NCBI RefSeq assembly: GCF_030159055.1
Contig: NZ_BQXQ01000010.1
Span: forward strand, 62,001-126,000
DNA length: 64,000 nucleotides
Origin: Acidovorax sp. SUPP3334
GTDB taxonomy: Bacteria; Pseudomonadota; Gammaproteobacteria; Burkholderiales; Burkholderiaceae_C
Direction of reading: 5' to 3'
Shown here: piece by piece, positions 11,657-23,312 of the stretch
Layout of the letters: the number at the start of each line of letters is the position of its first letter
Position numbering within the stretch: position 1 is the stretch's first letter
Notes under the pieces: model-generated
The model's database searches: none
What the model saw: only the letters and a program-made list of their open reading frames with translations
Told to the model about the DNA's origin: nothing
Position numbers and translations under genes: made by a program

Positions 11657-12232
11657 ATGGACATCGACTTCTCGCAACTCGGCGCCTACGAGCACTACAA
11701 GCTCATGGCCAGCCTGATCGTGCCCCGCCCGATCGCGCTCATCACCACGCTGGGAGAGGACGGCACGGTGAACGCCGCGCCGTTCAGCATGTTCAACATG
11801 CTGGGCGAGGACCCGCCGGTGGTCATGGTGAGCATCAACCGGTTGCAGGGTGGCCGGCTCAAGGACACGGCGGCCAACATTCTGCGCACCGGCGAATTCG
11901 TGGTGCACATCACCGACGAGGCCATGGCCCGCCGCATGCATGCCTGCGGCGACGCGCTGCCGCCCCACGAGAGCGAGCTGGCGCATGCCGGACTCACCGC
12001 CTTGCCGTCGCGCAGCGTGGCCCCGCCGCGCATCGCCGAGGCGCCGGTCGCCTTCGAATGCGTGCTGCACGAAACCATGGAGACGGCCAGCCGCTGTGTC
12101 TTCATCGGCCGCGTGCAATGGCTGGGCATGCACCAGCCAGCCGTGTCGGCGGCGCTGCGCCGGCTGCGGGATCTGGCCGGCGACCCGTTGCTGGTGCGCT
12201 CGGGCGCGGCGATGCTGCCCACCGATGCGTGA
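11657..12232 (+). pseudogene. Flavin reductase truncated and fused in frame to a LysR DNA-binding segment
   Basis: Residues 1-158 are a flavin reductase-like FMN-binding split barrel (SLIVPRPIALITTLGEDGTVNAAPFSMFN is diagnostic), which normally runs about 200-210 residues. After VFIGRVQWLGM (to about 12130) the sequence switches to HQPAVSAALRRLRDLAGDPL and LVRSGAAMLPTDA, the recognition helix and wing of a LysR regulator. The frame then stops at 12230-12232. The reductase C-terminus, the LysR start codon and the first HTH helices are missing, so a deletion has joined two genes. The 191-residue chimera could still be translated; flavin binding may survive but function is doubtful. Confidence 0.8.
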
Positions 12233-12522
12233 TCGATGCGCACCTCGATTCCCTGGGCCTGCAGCGCCGCATCACCGCGCGCTGCGCGCATTTCAGCCTG
12301 ATTCCCGAAATCGTCGCGTCGAGCCTGCTGGTGCTCACCACCGGCCGGCAGTTCTGCGAACGCTTCACCGACCGCCTGCCGCTGGCCGTGCTGCCGTGCC
12401 CGGTGCCGTTTCCGCGGCTGATGTACTACCAGCTGTGGCATGGCCGGACGCACCATTCGGCGGCGGCCATGTGGTTGCGCGACACCGTGCGCACCGTGGC
12501 GGCATCGCTACGAAAACCATAG
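12229..12522 (+). pseudogene. C-terminal remnant of a LysR-type regulator
   Basis: In the frame shifted by one from the chimera above, 97 residues (VIDAHLDSLGLQRRITARCA to VRTVAASLRKP) match the end of a NahR/NodD-like LysR effector-binding domain. The N-terminal piece of what is probably the same gene is fused to the flavin reductase. About 100 residues between the wing and this segment are absent, so a second deletion with frameshift is needed. It has no start codon or ribosome site of its own. Its TAG stop lies inside the dispersed element at 12507. Confidence 0.75.
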
Positions 12523-12564
12523 CTGACAATGCATGAAGGACGTGCGCGGCATTCCAGTTTCGTG
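12507..12564 (+). repeat. Dispersed 17-26-box element, copy F
   Basis: 17-bp block GCTACGAAAACCATAGC (12507-12523), 26-bp middle (12524-12549) containing GCATGAAGGACGTGC, a short stem, then CATTCCAGTTT, a diverged version of the GAGGCCAGTTT box. The TAG at 12520-12522 inside the first block is the stop of the LysR remnant. Confidence 0.55.
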
Positions 12565-12601
12565 ACCAACCGCCCTTGAAAATAAAGAGACAATCGCCCG
12601 A

Positions 12602-14203
12602 ATGAATTCCTCCCACACCTCTCCCGCAGCCGCCGCGCCGGTGCCGCGCCTGCAGCTGGCGGGCATCACGAAGCGCTATCCGGCCGTGGTGGCCAACAGC
12701 GGCGTGTCCCTCACGGTGCAGCCCGGCGAGATCCACGCCGTGCTGGGCGAGAACGGCGCGGGCAAGTCCACGCTGATGAAGATCATCTACGGCGCGGTCA
12801 AGCCCGACGAAGGCAGCCTGCACTTCAACGGCCAGCCCGTGGCCATCCGCAACCCGCAGGAGGCGAGGGCGCTCGGCATCGCCATGGTGTTCCAGCATTT
12901 CAGCCTGTTCGACACCCTCACCGTGGCCGAGAACGTGTGGCTGGGCCTGGACAAGCGCCTGCAGCTGGCCGAGGTGACGCGCCGCATCACCGCCACGGCG
13001 GCCGAGTACGGGCTGGACATCGACCCCGCGCGCCCCGTGCACACCCTGAGCGTGGGCGAAATGCAGCGCGTGGAGATCATCCGGGCGCTGCTCACCCAGC
13101 CGCAGTTGCTGATCCTGGACGAGCCCACCTCGGTGCTCACGCCCCAGGCGGTCGAAAAGCTTTTCGTCGTGCTGCGCAAGCTCGCCAGCGAAGGCTGCAG
13201 CATTCTGTACATCAGCCACAAGCTGCACGAGATCCGAGCGCTGTGCACCGCCTGCACGGTGCTGCGCGGCGGCAAGGTGACCGGCGTGTGCAACCCGGCC
13301 GAAGAATCCAACGCATCGCTGTCGCGCCTGATGATCGGCGCCGAGCCGCCAGCGCTCACCCACCGCCCCGCGCACCTGGGCGAGACGGTGCTGCGCGTGC
13401 AAGCGCTGTCGCTGCCGCGCATGGACCCCTTCGGCGTGGACCTGATCGAGCTGGGCTTCGAGGTGCGGGCCGGCGAGGTGGTCGGCATTGCGGGCGTGTC
13501 CGGCAATGGCCAGAAAGAACTGCTGTACGCCCTGTCGGGCGAGGACATGCGCGCCCAGCCCGCGATGGTGCAGGTGGCCGGCCAGGCCGCCGGCCGCATG
13601 AACCCGCGCCGCCGCCGCGCGCTGGGCCTGCATTTCGTGCCCGAGGAACGGCTGGGCCGCGGGGCCGTGCCCACCATGGGGCTGGCGCACAACCTGCTGC
13701 TCACGCGCAGCAACAGCGTGGGTCCGGGTGGCTGGCTGCGCACCGGCGCATTGCAGGCGCATGCGCGCGCCATCATCGAACGCTTTCACGTGAAGGCGGG
13801 CGGCCCGCATGCGGCGGCCCGGTCGCTGTCGGGCGGCAATCTGCAAAAGTTCATCGTGGGCCGCGAGATCGACGCCAACCCCAGGCTGCTCATCGTCTCG
13901 CAGCCCACCTGGGGCGTGGACGTGGGCGCGGCCGCGCAGATCCGCGGCGAGATCCTGGCGCTGCGCGACGCGGGTTGCGCGGTGCTGGTGCTCAGCGAAG
14001 AGCTGGACGAACTGTTCGAAATCTGCGACCGCCTGCATGTGGTGGCCAAGGGGCGCCTGTCGCCTTCGGTGCCGCGCGCCGAGGCCACGGTGGAGCGCAT
14101 CGGCGAATGGATGAGCGGGCTGTGGCATGCCGACGTGCAGTCGCACCTGGCCCGGGCCGAAGCGGCGCGTGCACCAGCGGAGGCGGCCCATGCTCAAGCT
14201 TGA
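12602..14203 (+). CDS. ABC transporter ATP-binding protein, BMP/nucleoside type
   Basis: A 533-residue tandem ATPase energises import by the two permeases that follow. First domain: Walker A GENGAGKST, signature LSVGEMQR, Walker B LLILDEPTSVLTPQ. Second domain (from about 265) has a degenerate Walker A (GVSGNGQKE), signature LSGGNLQK and a Walker B-like LLIVSQPTWGVDV in which the expected Asp-Glu pair is replaced. This asymmetry is typical of the sugar/nucleoside RbsA-like class (YufO/NupO). Together with the BMP binding protein, the set points to nucleoside or purine-base import. ATG at 12602 is the only sensible start. It overlaps the next gene by 14 bp. Confidence 0.93.
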   Translation: MNSSHTSPAAAAPVPRLQLAGITKRYPAVVANSGVSLTVQPGEIHAVLGENGAGKSTLMKIIYGAVKPDEGSLHFNGQPVAIRNPQEARALGIAMVFQHFSLFDTLTVAENVWLGLDKRLQLAEVTRRITATAAEYGLDIDPARPVHTLSVGEMQRVEIIRALLTQPQLLILDEPTSVLTPQAVEKLFVVLRKLASEGCSILYISHKLHEIRALCTACTVLRGGKVTGVCNPAEESNASLSRLMIGAEPPALTHRPAHLGETVLRVQALSLPRMDPFGVDLIELGFEVRAGEVVGIAGVSGNGQKELLYALSGEDMRAQPAMVQVAGQAAGRMNPRRRRALGLHFVPEERLGRGAVPTMGLAHNLLLTRSNSVGPGGWLRTGALQAHARAIIERFHVKAGGPHAAARSLSGGNLQKFIVGREIDANPRLLIVSQPTWGVDVGAAAQIRGEILALRDAGCAVLVLSEELDELFEICDRLHVVAKGRLSPSVPRAEATVERIGEWMSGLWHADVQSHLARAEAARAPAEAAHAQA

Positions 14204-15263
14204 ACCCCGTCCCCAGGCTTCGCGCTGGTGGACCTACGGCTCGCCGGTGCTCGCGCTGGCCGTCACCGTGCTCATCGGGCTGGCGCTGTTCGCCGCGCTG
14301 GGCAAGGACCCCGTGCGCGGGCTGCAGGTGTTTTTCTGGGAGCCCATCAAGAGCCAATACGCCATCGGCGAGCTGATGGTCAAGGCCACGCCGTTGCTGC
14401 TGATCGCACTGGGCCTGGCCGTGTGCTTTCGCTCCAACGTGTGGAACATCGGCGCCGAAGGGCAGTTCGTGATCGGCGCGGTGGCGGCGGGAGGCATCGC
14501 GCTGCTGGCCGACAAGACCACGGGCCCGTGGATCGTGCCGGCCATCTTGCTGGCCGGCGTGCTGGGCGGCATGGCCTGGGCCGGCATCACGGCTCTGCTG
14601 CGCGACCGCTTCAACGCCAACGAAATCCTCGTGAGCCTGATGCTGGTCTATGTGGCCACGCTGGTGCTGGGCTACCTGGTCTACGGCCCGTGGAAAGACC
14701 CGATGGGCTACAACTTCCCGCAGACCAAGACCTTCGAGCGCGTGACGCAGATCCCGCGGCTCATGCAGGGTTCGCGCGTGTCCATCGGCCTGCTGCTGGC
14801 GCTGGCGAGCGCCGCGGCGCTGTGGGTGTTCCTGTTCCGCACGCGGGCGGGCTTTGCGCAGCAGGTGGGCGGCCTGGCCCCGGCGGCGGCGCGCTACGCG
14901 GGCTTTTCGTCGCGCCGGGCGCTGTGGACGGCGCTGCTCGTCTCAGGCGGTGCGGCGGGCCTGGCGGGCGCGCTGGAAGTGGCGGGGCCCATCGGGCAAC
15001 TCACGCCGTACGTGCCGGCGGGCTACGGCTTCGCGGCCATCATCGTGGCGTTCGTGGGGCGGCTGCACCCGGTGGGCATGGTGTTTTCGGCGGTGCTGAT
15101 GAGCATGTTCTACATCGGCGGCGAACTGGCGCAGTCGCGCCTGGGCCTGCCCAAGTCGCTCACGGGGGTGTTCCAGGGCCTGCTGCTGTTCACCCTGCTG
15201 GCGTGCGACACGCTCATCGCCTACCGCGTGCGGTGGGTCGGGTCCCAGGGGAGGGCCGCTTAA
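14190..15263 (+). CDS. ABC transporter permease (nucleoside type), first subunit
   Basis: A 357-residue inner membrane protein of the BPD_transp_2 (RbsC-like) family, with about eight to ten hydrophobic helices. The segment NVWNIGAEGQFVIGAVAAGG is the hallmark of the NupP/YufP branch, and DRFNANEILVSLML is also typical. ATG at 14190 overlaps the ATPase gene by 14 bp, and the TAA is followed directly by the ATG of the second permease, so the three subunits are translationally coupled. It forms the translocation channel with the next protein. Confidence 0.93.
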   Translation: MLKLEPRPQASRWWTYGSPVLALAVTVLIGLALFAALGKDPVRGLQVFFWEPIKSQYAIGELMVKATPLLLIALGLAVCFRSNVWNIGAEGQFVIGAVAAGGIALLADKTTGPWIVPAILLAGVLGGMAWAGITALLRDRFNANEILVSLMLVYVATLVLGYLVYGPWKDPMGYNFPQTKTFERVTQIPRLMQGSRVSIGLLLALASAAALWVFLFRTRAGFAQQVGGLAPAAARYAGFSSRRALWTALLVSGGAAGLAGALEVAGPIGQLTPYVPAGYGFAAIIVAFVGRLHPVGMVFSAVLMSMFYIGGELAQSRLGLPKSLTGVFQGLLLFTLLACDTLIAYRVRWVGSQGRAA

Positions 15264-16184
15264 ATGGAATCGTACGCACTGCTTTTAGGCGCCACGCTGA
15301 GCGCGGGCACCGTCCTTGCCATCGCCGCGCTGGGCCTGCTCATCAACGAGAAGGCCGGCATCGTGAACCTGGGGGCCGAGGGCATGATGCTCTGCGCCGC
15401 CATCGCGGGTTTCGCGACCGTGGTGCACACGGGCAACACCTGGCTGGGCTTTGCGGCCGGCATGGCGGCGGGGGCGTTCCTCGCGGCGATCTTCGGCGTG
15501 CTGGTGATCTGGCTCAACACCAACCAATACGCCACGGGATTGGCGCTCAGCCTGTTCGGGGTGGGCTTTTCGGCCTTCGCCGGCATCCGCTACGTGCAGG
15601 CCAAGCTGCCGGAGCTGCCCAAATACGCCGTGCCCGGGCTGGGCGACCTGCCCATCGTCGGGCCCGCGCTGTTTCGCCAGCACCCCATCGTGTACCTCAC
15701 CATGGCGCTGGTGGCGGGGCTGGTGTGGTTCCTGTACCGATCGCGCGCCGGCCTGGTGCTGCGCTCGGTGGGCGAGTCGCCCGAATCCGCGCATGCGCTG
15801 GGCTATCCGGTGCGGCGCATCCGCCTGGCGGCCGTGGTCGCGGGCGGGGCGCTGTGCGGGCTGTCGGGCGCGTACATCTCCACGGTCTATACGCCGCTGT
15901 GGGTGGAGGGCATGGTGGCCGGCCGCGGCTGGATCGCGCTGGCCCTCACCACCTTCGCCACCTGGCGGCCGGCACGGGTGTTGCTTGGTGCCTACCTGTT
16001 CGGCGGCGTGACCATGCTGCAGTTCCACTTGCAGGCCACCGGCGTGCAGGTGGCCAGCCAGTTGCTGAGCATGCTGCCCTACGTGGCCACCATCGTGGTG
16101 CTGGCGCTGATCTCGCGCAACCCGGCCTGGATCCGCGTGAACATGCCCGCGTCGCTCGGCAAGCCGTTCCATCCCGGGTCGTGA
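15264..16184 (+). CDS. ABC transporter permease (nucleoside type), second subunit
   Basis: A 306-residue partner permease of the same family. It carries the paired signature EKAGIVNLGAEGMMLCAAI, matching YufQ/NupQ-type subunits, with about eight hydrophobic helices. It starts on the base after the previous stop codon, showing tight coupling. An 88-bp gap, with a T/C-rich stretch and AAGGAA ribosome site, separates it from the binding protein gene, which may allow higher expression of that protein. Confidence 0.93.
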   Translation: MESYALLLGATLSAGTVLAIAALGLLINEKAGIVNLGAEGMMLCAAIAGFATVVHTGNTWLGFAAGMAAGAFLAAIFGVLVIWLNTNQYATGLALSLFGVGFSAFAGIRYVQAKLPELPKYAVPGLGDLPIVGPALFRQHPIVYLTMALVAGLVWFLYRSRAGLVLRSVGESPESAHALGYPVRRIRLAAVVAGGALCGLSGAYISTVYTPLWVEGMVAGRGWIALALTTFATWRPARVLLGAYLFGGVTMLQFHLQATGVQVASQLLSMLPYVATIVVLALISRNPAWIRVNMPASLGKPFHPGS

Positions 16185-16272
16185 CCCGCACGGCAGGCGC
16201 GGCGCCGTGCCGCGCCCCGATAATTTATTTTTCGTTGCTTTCCCCCTCACTTTTTTCCTCGAAGGAACCGAC

Positions 16273-18625
<2,353 letters not shown>

Positions 18626-18788
18626 GGCATCGCAAAGCGCCGCGCACACGCCGCATCCGCGCCCGGGGCAGGGTCGATGCGGATCGACTCAGGGGGCTGC
18701 TGCACTGAAAAATGCGCGTTGGCCCGGCGCCGTCCCTGGTCACAGCCCATCCCCAGCCGATGGGCGCTTCAAAAGAGGAGACAAAGAC

Positions 18789-21275
18789 ATGAGAGACAGA
18801 CTTTGGCGCGGCAGGCTGCCGCTTTCCGCACTGGCCCTGTCGGTGCTGGCGGCCTGCGGTGGCGGCAACAGCGACGGCGGCGGCGGCGGTAGCGGTGGCG
18901 GTGGCGGCGTGGACAACGGCCGCTACAGCGCGGAGATCCGCCGCACGGCCATGGGCGTGCCGCACATCAAGGCGTCCAGCTGGGGCAATGCGGGCTTTGG
19001 GTACGGCTATGCGCAGGCGCAGGACAACCTGTGCACGATGGCCGATTCGTTCCTCACCTACCGGGGCGAGCGCTCTCGCTATTTTGGTGGCGATGCGCAA
19101 CTGGTGTATGACAGCACGATCGACCGGCCGCGCAACCTCGATTCCGATTTCTTCCATCGCCATGTGATCTCCGCCGACGTGGTGGACGCCATGGTCGCGG
19201 CGCAGCCCGACAACCTCAAGAAGATGGTGGAGGGCTTCGCCGCCGGCTACAACCGCTACGTGCGCGAGGCCCAGGCAGGTGGCACGGCGCATGCCGCCTG
19301 CCGCTCCGCCGCCTGGGTGCAGCCCATCACGGCGCGCGACATCTGGCGGCGCATGGTCGCCGCCAACCTGGCGGGCGGCTACAGCAATTTCGTCGCGCCG
19401 CTGGCCAATGCCACGCTGCCCAATGCCGCCGCCAGTGCCACGGCCGAGGCCGCGCCGGCCGCGTCCGGCCAGCAGGTGGCGCGGCTCGACCCCACGCGCA
19501 CCCAACTGCCGCGCATGCAGGTGGGCGGCACGCTGGGCATCGGCAGCAACATGTACGGCTTCGGCACCGCTGCCACGGGCGAGTCGAGCGGCGTGCTCTT
19601 CGGCAATCCGCACTGGTACTGGAAGGGGCCGGACCGCTTCTACCAGGCCCACCTGACCATTCCCGGCGAGCTGAACGTGAGCGGCGCGTCGTTCCTGGGC
19701 GTGCCGGTGGTGCTGATCGGCTTCAACGACAACGTGGCCTGGAGCCACACCGTTTCCACCGCGCGCCGCTTCGGCTTTTTCCAGCTGCAGCTGGCCGACG
19801 GCGACCGCACGAGCTATGTGCGCGACGGCAAGGCCGTCAAGATGGCGGCCAGTACCATCACCGTGCCGGTGCGGGGCGCCTCCGGGGCGGTCACCGATGT
19901 CACGCGCACGCTCTACAAGACCGAATACGGGCCGCTGGTGAACCTGGGCGCCCTCAACCCGGCGCTGGCCTGGACGCAGACCACGGCGTTCGCAATGCGC
20001 GACGTCAACGGCGACAACTTCCGCACCTTCCGCAACTGGATGCGCTGGAACCAGGCGGCTTCGCTGGACGAGTTCATCGCCATCCAGAAGCAGGAGTCGG
20101 CCATTCCCTGGGTCAACACGGTGGCCGTGGGCCGTGGCAATCCGCGCGCCTGGTATGCCGATATCGGCGCTGTGCCCAACGTGTCGCCGGACCAGGTCGC
20201 CACCTGCACCACGGGCTTCGGCAAGGCGATGGCGGCGGCCCTGCCCAACGTGCCGTTCTTCGATGGCTCGCGCAGCGCCTGCGACTGGCAGACCGACGGC
20301 GATTCGGCGCAAAAAGGCACCGTCGGCCCCGCGCGCATGCCCAGCCTGCTGCGCGACGACTACGTCGGCAACATGAACGACAGCTACTGGCTGGCCAACG
20401 CCAAGGCCCCGCTCACTGGCTTTCCGGCGATCTTCGGGGCCGCGGGAACGCAGGCGCAGAGCCTGCGCACCCGCATGGGCCACACCATGGCGCTGGAGCG
20501 CCTGGCCGGCACCGACCAGTACGCCGGCAAGCAGGCCACCAGCGCGATCGTGCGGCAGATGGTGCTCAACAGCCGCGTGTTCAGCGCCGAGCGGTTCAAG
20601 GACCAGGCGCTGGCTTTGGTGTGCACGACCCCCCAGATCACGGTGACGGCCGAAAGCCGCGCGGTGGATGTGACGGCGGCCTGCGCCACCCTGCGCGCCT
20701 GGGACAACACCGGCAACGGCACCGCCCGGGGCTCCCACGTGTGGGACGAGTTCTGGAACCGGGTGCAAGTGCCCGCCGCGCAGCTCTATGCCGTGCCGTT
20801 CAGTGCCGACGATCCGCTCAACACGCCGCGCGATCTGCGCGCCAGCGCCGCCGATGCGCTGCGCCAGGCCTTCGGTGCGGCCGTGCTCAGCGTGCAGCGC
20901 AGCGGCTTTGCGGTGAATGCGCCGCGCGGCGAGGTGTTGTTCGCTACGCGGGGCGGCAGCAAGGTCTCGCTGTACGGCGGATGTGGCGAGTCGGGCTACT
21001 TCACCATCAACTGTTCGGAAAACCCGATCGAGAAAGGCGGCTACAGCATGGACGGGCAGCCGAACGGCAACAGCTACATGCAGGTGGTGAGCTTCCCGTC
21101 GGGCGGTGTGGAGGCGCACACGTTCCTCACGTTCTCGCTGTCGGACGACCCGGCCTCCAGCCACTACGGCGACTACACCAGGGCGTACGGGGCCAAACAG
21201 TGGCAGCGCCTGCCGTTCTCGGAATCCGAGATCGCATCGAGCGCGGGCTACGCCAGCGTCACCGTGCGGGAGTGA
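18789..21275 (+). CDS. Penicillin acylase family protein (Ntn-hydrolase), lipoprotein
   Basis: An 828-residue secreted precursor of the Ntn-hydrolase acylase family (penicillin G, aculeacin and acyl-homoserine lactone acylases). The signal peptide ends in LAAC with Cys23 as likely lipidated residue, followed by a Gly/Ser linker. The alpha chain carries GFGYGYAQAQDNL. Autoproteolysis is expected before Ser253 in LGIGSNMYGFG, which becomes the N-terminal nucleophile of the beta chain; GNPHWYWKG and GFNDNVAWSHT are further active-site motifs. The architecture resembles PvdQ/aculeacin-type acylases, so long acyl-amide substrates are plausible, but specificity is unknown. GAGGAG lies upstream of ATG 18789. 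It appears monocistronic. Confidence 0.9.
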   Translation: MRDRLWRGRLPLSALALSVLAACGGGNSDGGGGGSGGGGGVDNGRYSAEIRRTAMGVPHIKASSWGNAGFGYGYAQAQDNLCTMADSFLTYRGERSRYFGGDAQLVYDSTIDRPRNLDSDFFHRHVISADVVDAMVAAQPDNLKKMVEGFAAGYNRYVREAQAGGTAHAACRSAAWVQPITARDIWRRMVAANLAGGYSNFVAPLANATLPNAAASATAEAAPAASGQQVARLDPTRTQLPRMQVGGTLGIGSNMYGFGTAATGESSGVLFGNPHWYWKGPDRFYQAHLTIPGELNVSGASFLGVPVVLIGFNDNVAWSHTVSTARRFGFFQLQLADGDRTSYVRDGKAVKMAASTITVPVRGASGAVTDVTRTLYKTEYGPLVNLGALNPALAWTQTTAFAMRDVNGDNFRTFRNWMRWNQAASLDEFIAIQKQESAIPWVNTVAVGRGNPRAWYADIGAVPNVSPDQVATCTTGFGKAMAAALPNVPFFDGSRSACDWQTDGDSAQKGTVGPARMPSLLRDDYVGNMNDSYWLANAKAPLTGFPAIFGAAGTQAQSLRTRMGHTMALERLAGTDQYAGKQATSAIVRQMVLNSRVFSAERFKDQALALVCTTPQITVTAESRAVDVTAACATLRAWDNTGNGTARGSHVWDEFWNRVQVPAAQLYAVPFSADDPLNTPRDLRASAADALRQAFGAAVLSVQRSGFAVNAPRGEVLFATRGGSKVSLYGGCGESGYFTINCSENPIEKGGYSMDGQPNGNSYMQVVSFPSGGVEAHTFLTFSLSDDPASSHYGDYTRAYGAKQWQRLPFSESEIASSAGYASVTVRE

Positions 21276-21327
21276 TCGCACCGCCACCGGGCCTTGACGC
21301 AGCCCGGTGGCGCCCGCAGGGCGATTG

Positions 21328-21386
21328 GAGCAAAATAGGCCCGCAGCGCTTGATCCGCCTGCCCCTTCAGCTATCAATATGGAAGC
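21328..21386 (-). repeat. Dispersed 17-26-GAGGCC element, copy D
   Basis: On the minus strand: 17-bp block GCTTCCATATTGATAGC (21386-21370), 26-bp middle ending AAGCGCTG (21369-21344), box CGGGCC (21343-21338) and TATTTTGC. It fills the gap between the acylase and the 2-hydroxyacid dehydrogenase, ending 8 bp before the GTG start. Confidence 0.7.
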
Positions 21387-21394
21387 ATCCTGAC

Positions 21395-22336
21395 GTGTCC
21401 AGTCCTCGCATTCCCCTGCTCGTTCTCAACCACCTCTCCCCGCAGAGCCAGGCCCAGATCGCGGCCCTCTACGACCTGCACTACGCGCCGACCGCCGCCG
21501 ACCGCACCGCGGCCATCGTCACCCAGGGCACGCGATTTCGCGCGGTGCTCACCATCGGCTCGCAAGGACTGACCGCGCAGGAGATCGACGCCATGCCCGC
21601 GCTGGAACTCATCTGCGTGCTGGGCGCCGGCTACGAAAACGTGGACCTGGCCGCCGCGCGGGCGCGCGGCATCGTGGTGGCCTCGGGCGCCGGGACCAAC
21701 GACGACTGCGTGGCCGACCATGCCTTCGGCCTGCTGATCGGCGCGGTGCGCGGCCTGCGCCCGCTGGACCGCCTGTGCCGCGAGGGCGTGTGGCGCGACG
21801 CCATCGGCCTGCCGCCCAACGTGTCGGGCAAGCGCCTGGGCATCTTCGGCCTGGGCACCATCGGCCAGAAGATCGCGCGCCGCGCCTCGGGCTTCGACAT
21901 GGCCGTGGGCTATCACAACCGCAAGCCGCGCGAAGGCGTGGCGTACGAATACTTCGGCAGCCTGCTGGAACTGGCGAAGTGGTGCGATGTGCTGGTGTGC
22001 GCCACGCCGGGCGGTGCGGCCACGCGGCACGCCGTGAATGCCGAGGTGCTGCAGGCGCTGGGGCCGCTCGGCTACCTGGTGAACATCGCCCGGGGCAGCG
22101 TGGTGGACACCGAGGCGCTGGCCTCCGCCTTGCGCGTGGGCGGCATCGCGGGCGCGGGGCTCGATGTGTATGAAAGCGAGCCGCATCCGCCCGAGGCCCT
22201 GATCGGGCTGGACAACGTGCTGCTCACCCCGCACGTGGCGGGCTGGTCGCCCGAGGCCGTGCAGGCCAGCGTGAACCAGTTTCTCGCCAATGCCGGCGGG
22301 CATTTCGCCGGCACCGGGGTCGTGGCCCCGGTGTGA
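21395..22336 (+). CDS. D-2-hydroxyacid dehydrogenase (glyoxylate/hydroxypyruvate reductase-like)
   Basis: A 313-residue NAD(P)-dependent oxidoreductase that interconverts 2-oxoacids and D-2-hydroxyacids. The Rossmann domain shows GLGTIGQKIARRA (GxGxxG), followed by YHNRKPREGV: the N-R-K at the end of the second strand favours NADPH. Catalytic residues are Arg in NIARGSVVD, Glu in DVYESEPHPP and His in LTPHVAGWS. It best fits the GhrB/hydroxypyruvate reductase branch; the true substrate is not known. The start is GTG at 21395, since the only nearby ATG (21379) opens a five-codon frame. The dispersed element lies immediately upstream, where a promoter would be expected. Confidence 0.88.
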   Translation: MSSPRIPLLVLNHLSPQSQAQIAALYDLHYAPTAADRTAAIVTQGTRFRAVLTIGSQGLTAQEIDAMPALELICVLGAGYENVDLAAARARGIVVASGAGTNDDCVADHAFGLLIGAVRGLRPLDRLCREGVWRDAIGLPPNVSGKRLGIFGLGTIGQKIARRASGFDMAVGYHNRKPREGVAYEYFGSLLELAKWCDVLVCATPGGAATRHAVNAEVLQALGPLGYLVNIARGSVVDTEALASALRVGGIAGAGLDVYESEPHPPEALIGLDNVLLTPHVAGWSPEAVQASVNQFLANAGGHFAGTGVVAPV

Positions 22337-22406
22337 GGCCCTGGGCGGCCGAAGGCCCGGCGGATGCAGGCCCGGCCTTGGGCGCCGGCCTGCGGCCCTG
22401 CCGCTG

Positions 22407-23309
22407 TCAAAGGCTGGTGCGCAGCTTCCAGATTTCGGGGAACAGCACCACGTCCAGCATCTTGCGCAGGTAGCTCACGCCGCCCGTGCCGCCGGTGCCG
22501 CGCTTGAAGCCGATCACACGCTCCACCGTGGTCACATGCCGAAAGCGCCAGAGCCGGAAGGCATCTTCCAGGTCGGTCAGTTCTTCACCCAGCTGGTACA
22601 GGTCCCAGTGCTGCTTCGGGTCGCGGTACACCACCAGCCAGGCCTGCTCCACCGCGTCGCTCTCTTCATAAGGCTGCGTCCAGTCTCGGGCCGTATGGCT
22701 GTCCGGCACCGGAATGCCGCGGCGCGCCAAGAGGCGCAGTGCCTCGTCGTAGAGCGAGGGTGCCTCGTACGCGGATTGCACCTGGGCCAGCAGGTCGGCG
22801 CGGTGCTCGTGCGGGCGCAGCATGGCGCGGTTCTTGTTGCCCAGCGCGAATTCGATGCTGCGGTACTGGTAACTTTGGAAGCCACTGGCGTTGCCCAGGT
22901 AGGGCCGCATGGCGCTGTATTCGGGCGGCGTCATGGTGGCCAGCACGTCCCACGCATGCACCAGTTGCCCCATGATCTTGGAGACGCGCGCCAGCATCTT
23001 GAAGGCCGGCTGCAGCTCGTCCTGGGCCACCAGCGCGATGGCCGCGCGCAGCTCGTGCAGCATGAGCTTCATCCACAGCTCGCTGGTCTGGTGCTGCACG
23101 ATGAACAGCATTTCGTCGTGCGCCGGCGAGCGGGGATGCTGCGCGGTGAGGATGGCATCGAGCGACAGGTAGTCGCCATAGCTCATGCTCTGGCTGAAGT
23201 CGAGCTGCGCTCGCTCTTCATGCACGATGGATTCGGGCTTGCCGGCCGATGCTTCGGCTGCGGCGCCGTCGTGTGCCGAGGCTGCGGGGCTTTGGGAAGG
23301 GGGGCACAT
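22407..23309 (-). CDS. kynA: Tryptophan 2,3-dioxygenase
   Basis: The 300-residue haem enzyme opens the indole ring of L-tryptophan to give N-formylkynurenine, the first step of the kynurenine pathway. Signatures are [15 protein letters not shown], the substrate-contact segment [14 protein letters not shown] (with a His after Q), [12 protein letters not shown], and [19 protein letters not shown] (haem-ligand His and carboxylate-binding Arg/Thr). The first 35 residues are a Ser/Ala-rich extension. It is the last gene of kynB-kynU-kynA, starting 3 bp after kynU, so the three pathway steps are co-transcribed. Confidence 0.97.
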   Translation of the reverse strand: MCPPSQSPAASAHDGAAAEASAGKPESIVHEERAQLDFSQSMSYGDYLSLDAILTAQHPRSPAHDEMLFIVQHQTSELWMKLMLHELRAAIALVAQDELQPAFKMLARVSKIMGQLVHAWDVLATMTPPEYSAMRPYLGNASGFQSYQYRSIEFALGNKNRAMLRPHEHRADLLAQVQSAYEAPSLYDEALRLLARRGIPVPDSHTARDWTQPYEESDAVEQAWLVVYRDPKQHWDLYQLGEELTDLEDAFRLWRFRHVTTVERVIGFKRGTGGTGGVSYLRKMLDVVLFPEIWKLRTSL

Positions 23310-23312
23310 GGT

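Noticed and set aside
22337-22406. Terminator between the 2-hydroxyacid dehydrogenase and kynA genes
   Set aside because: GC-rich dyads are present but none has a T run on either strand, so I could not support an intrinsic terminator.
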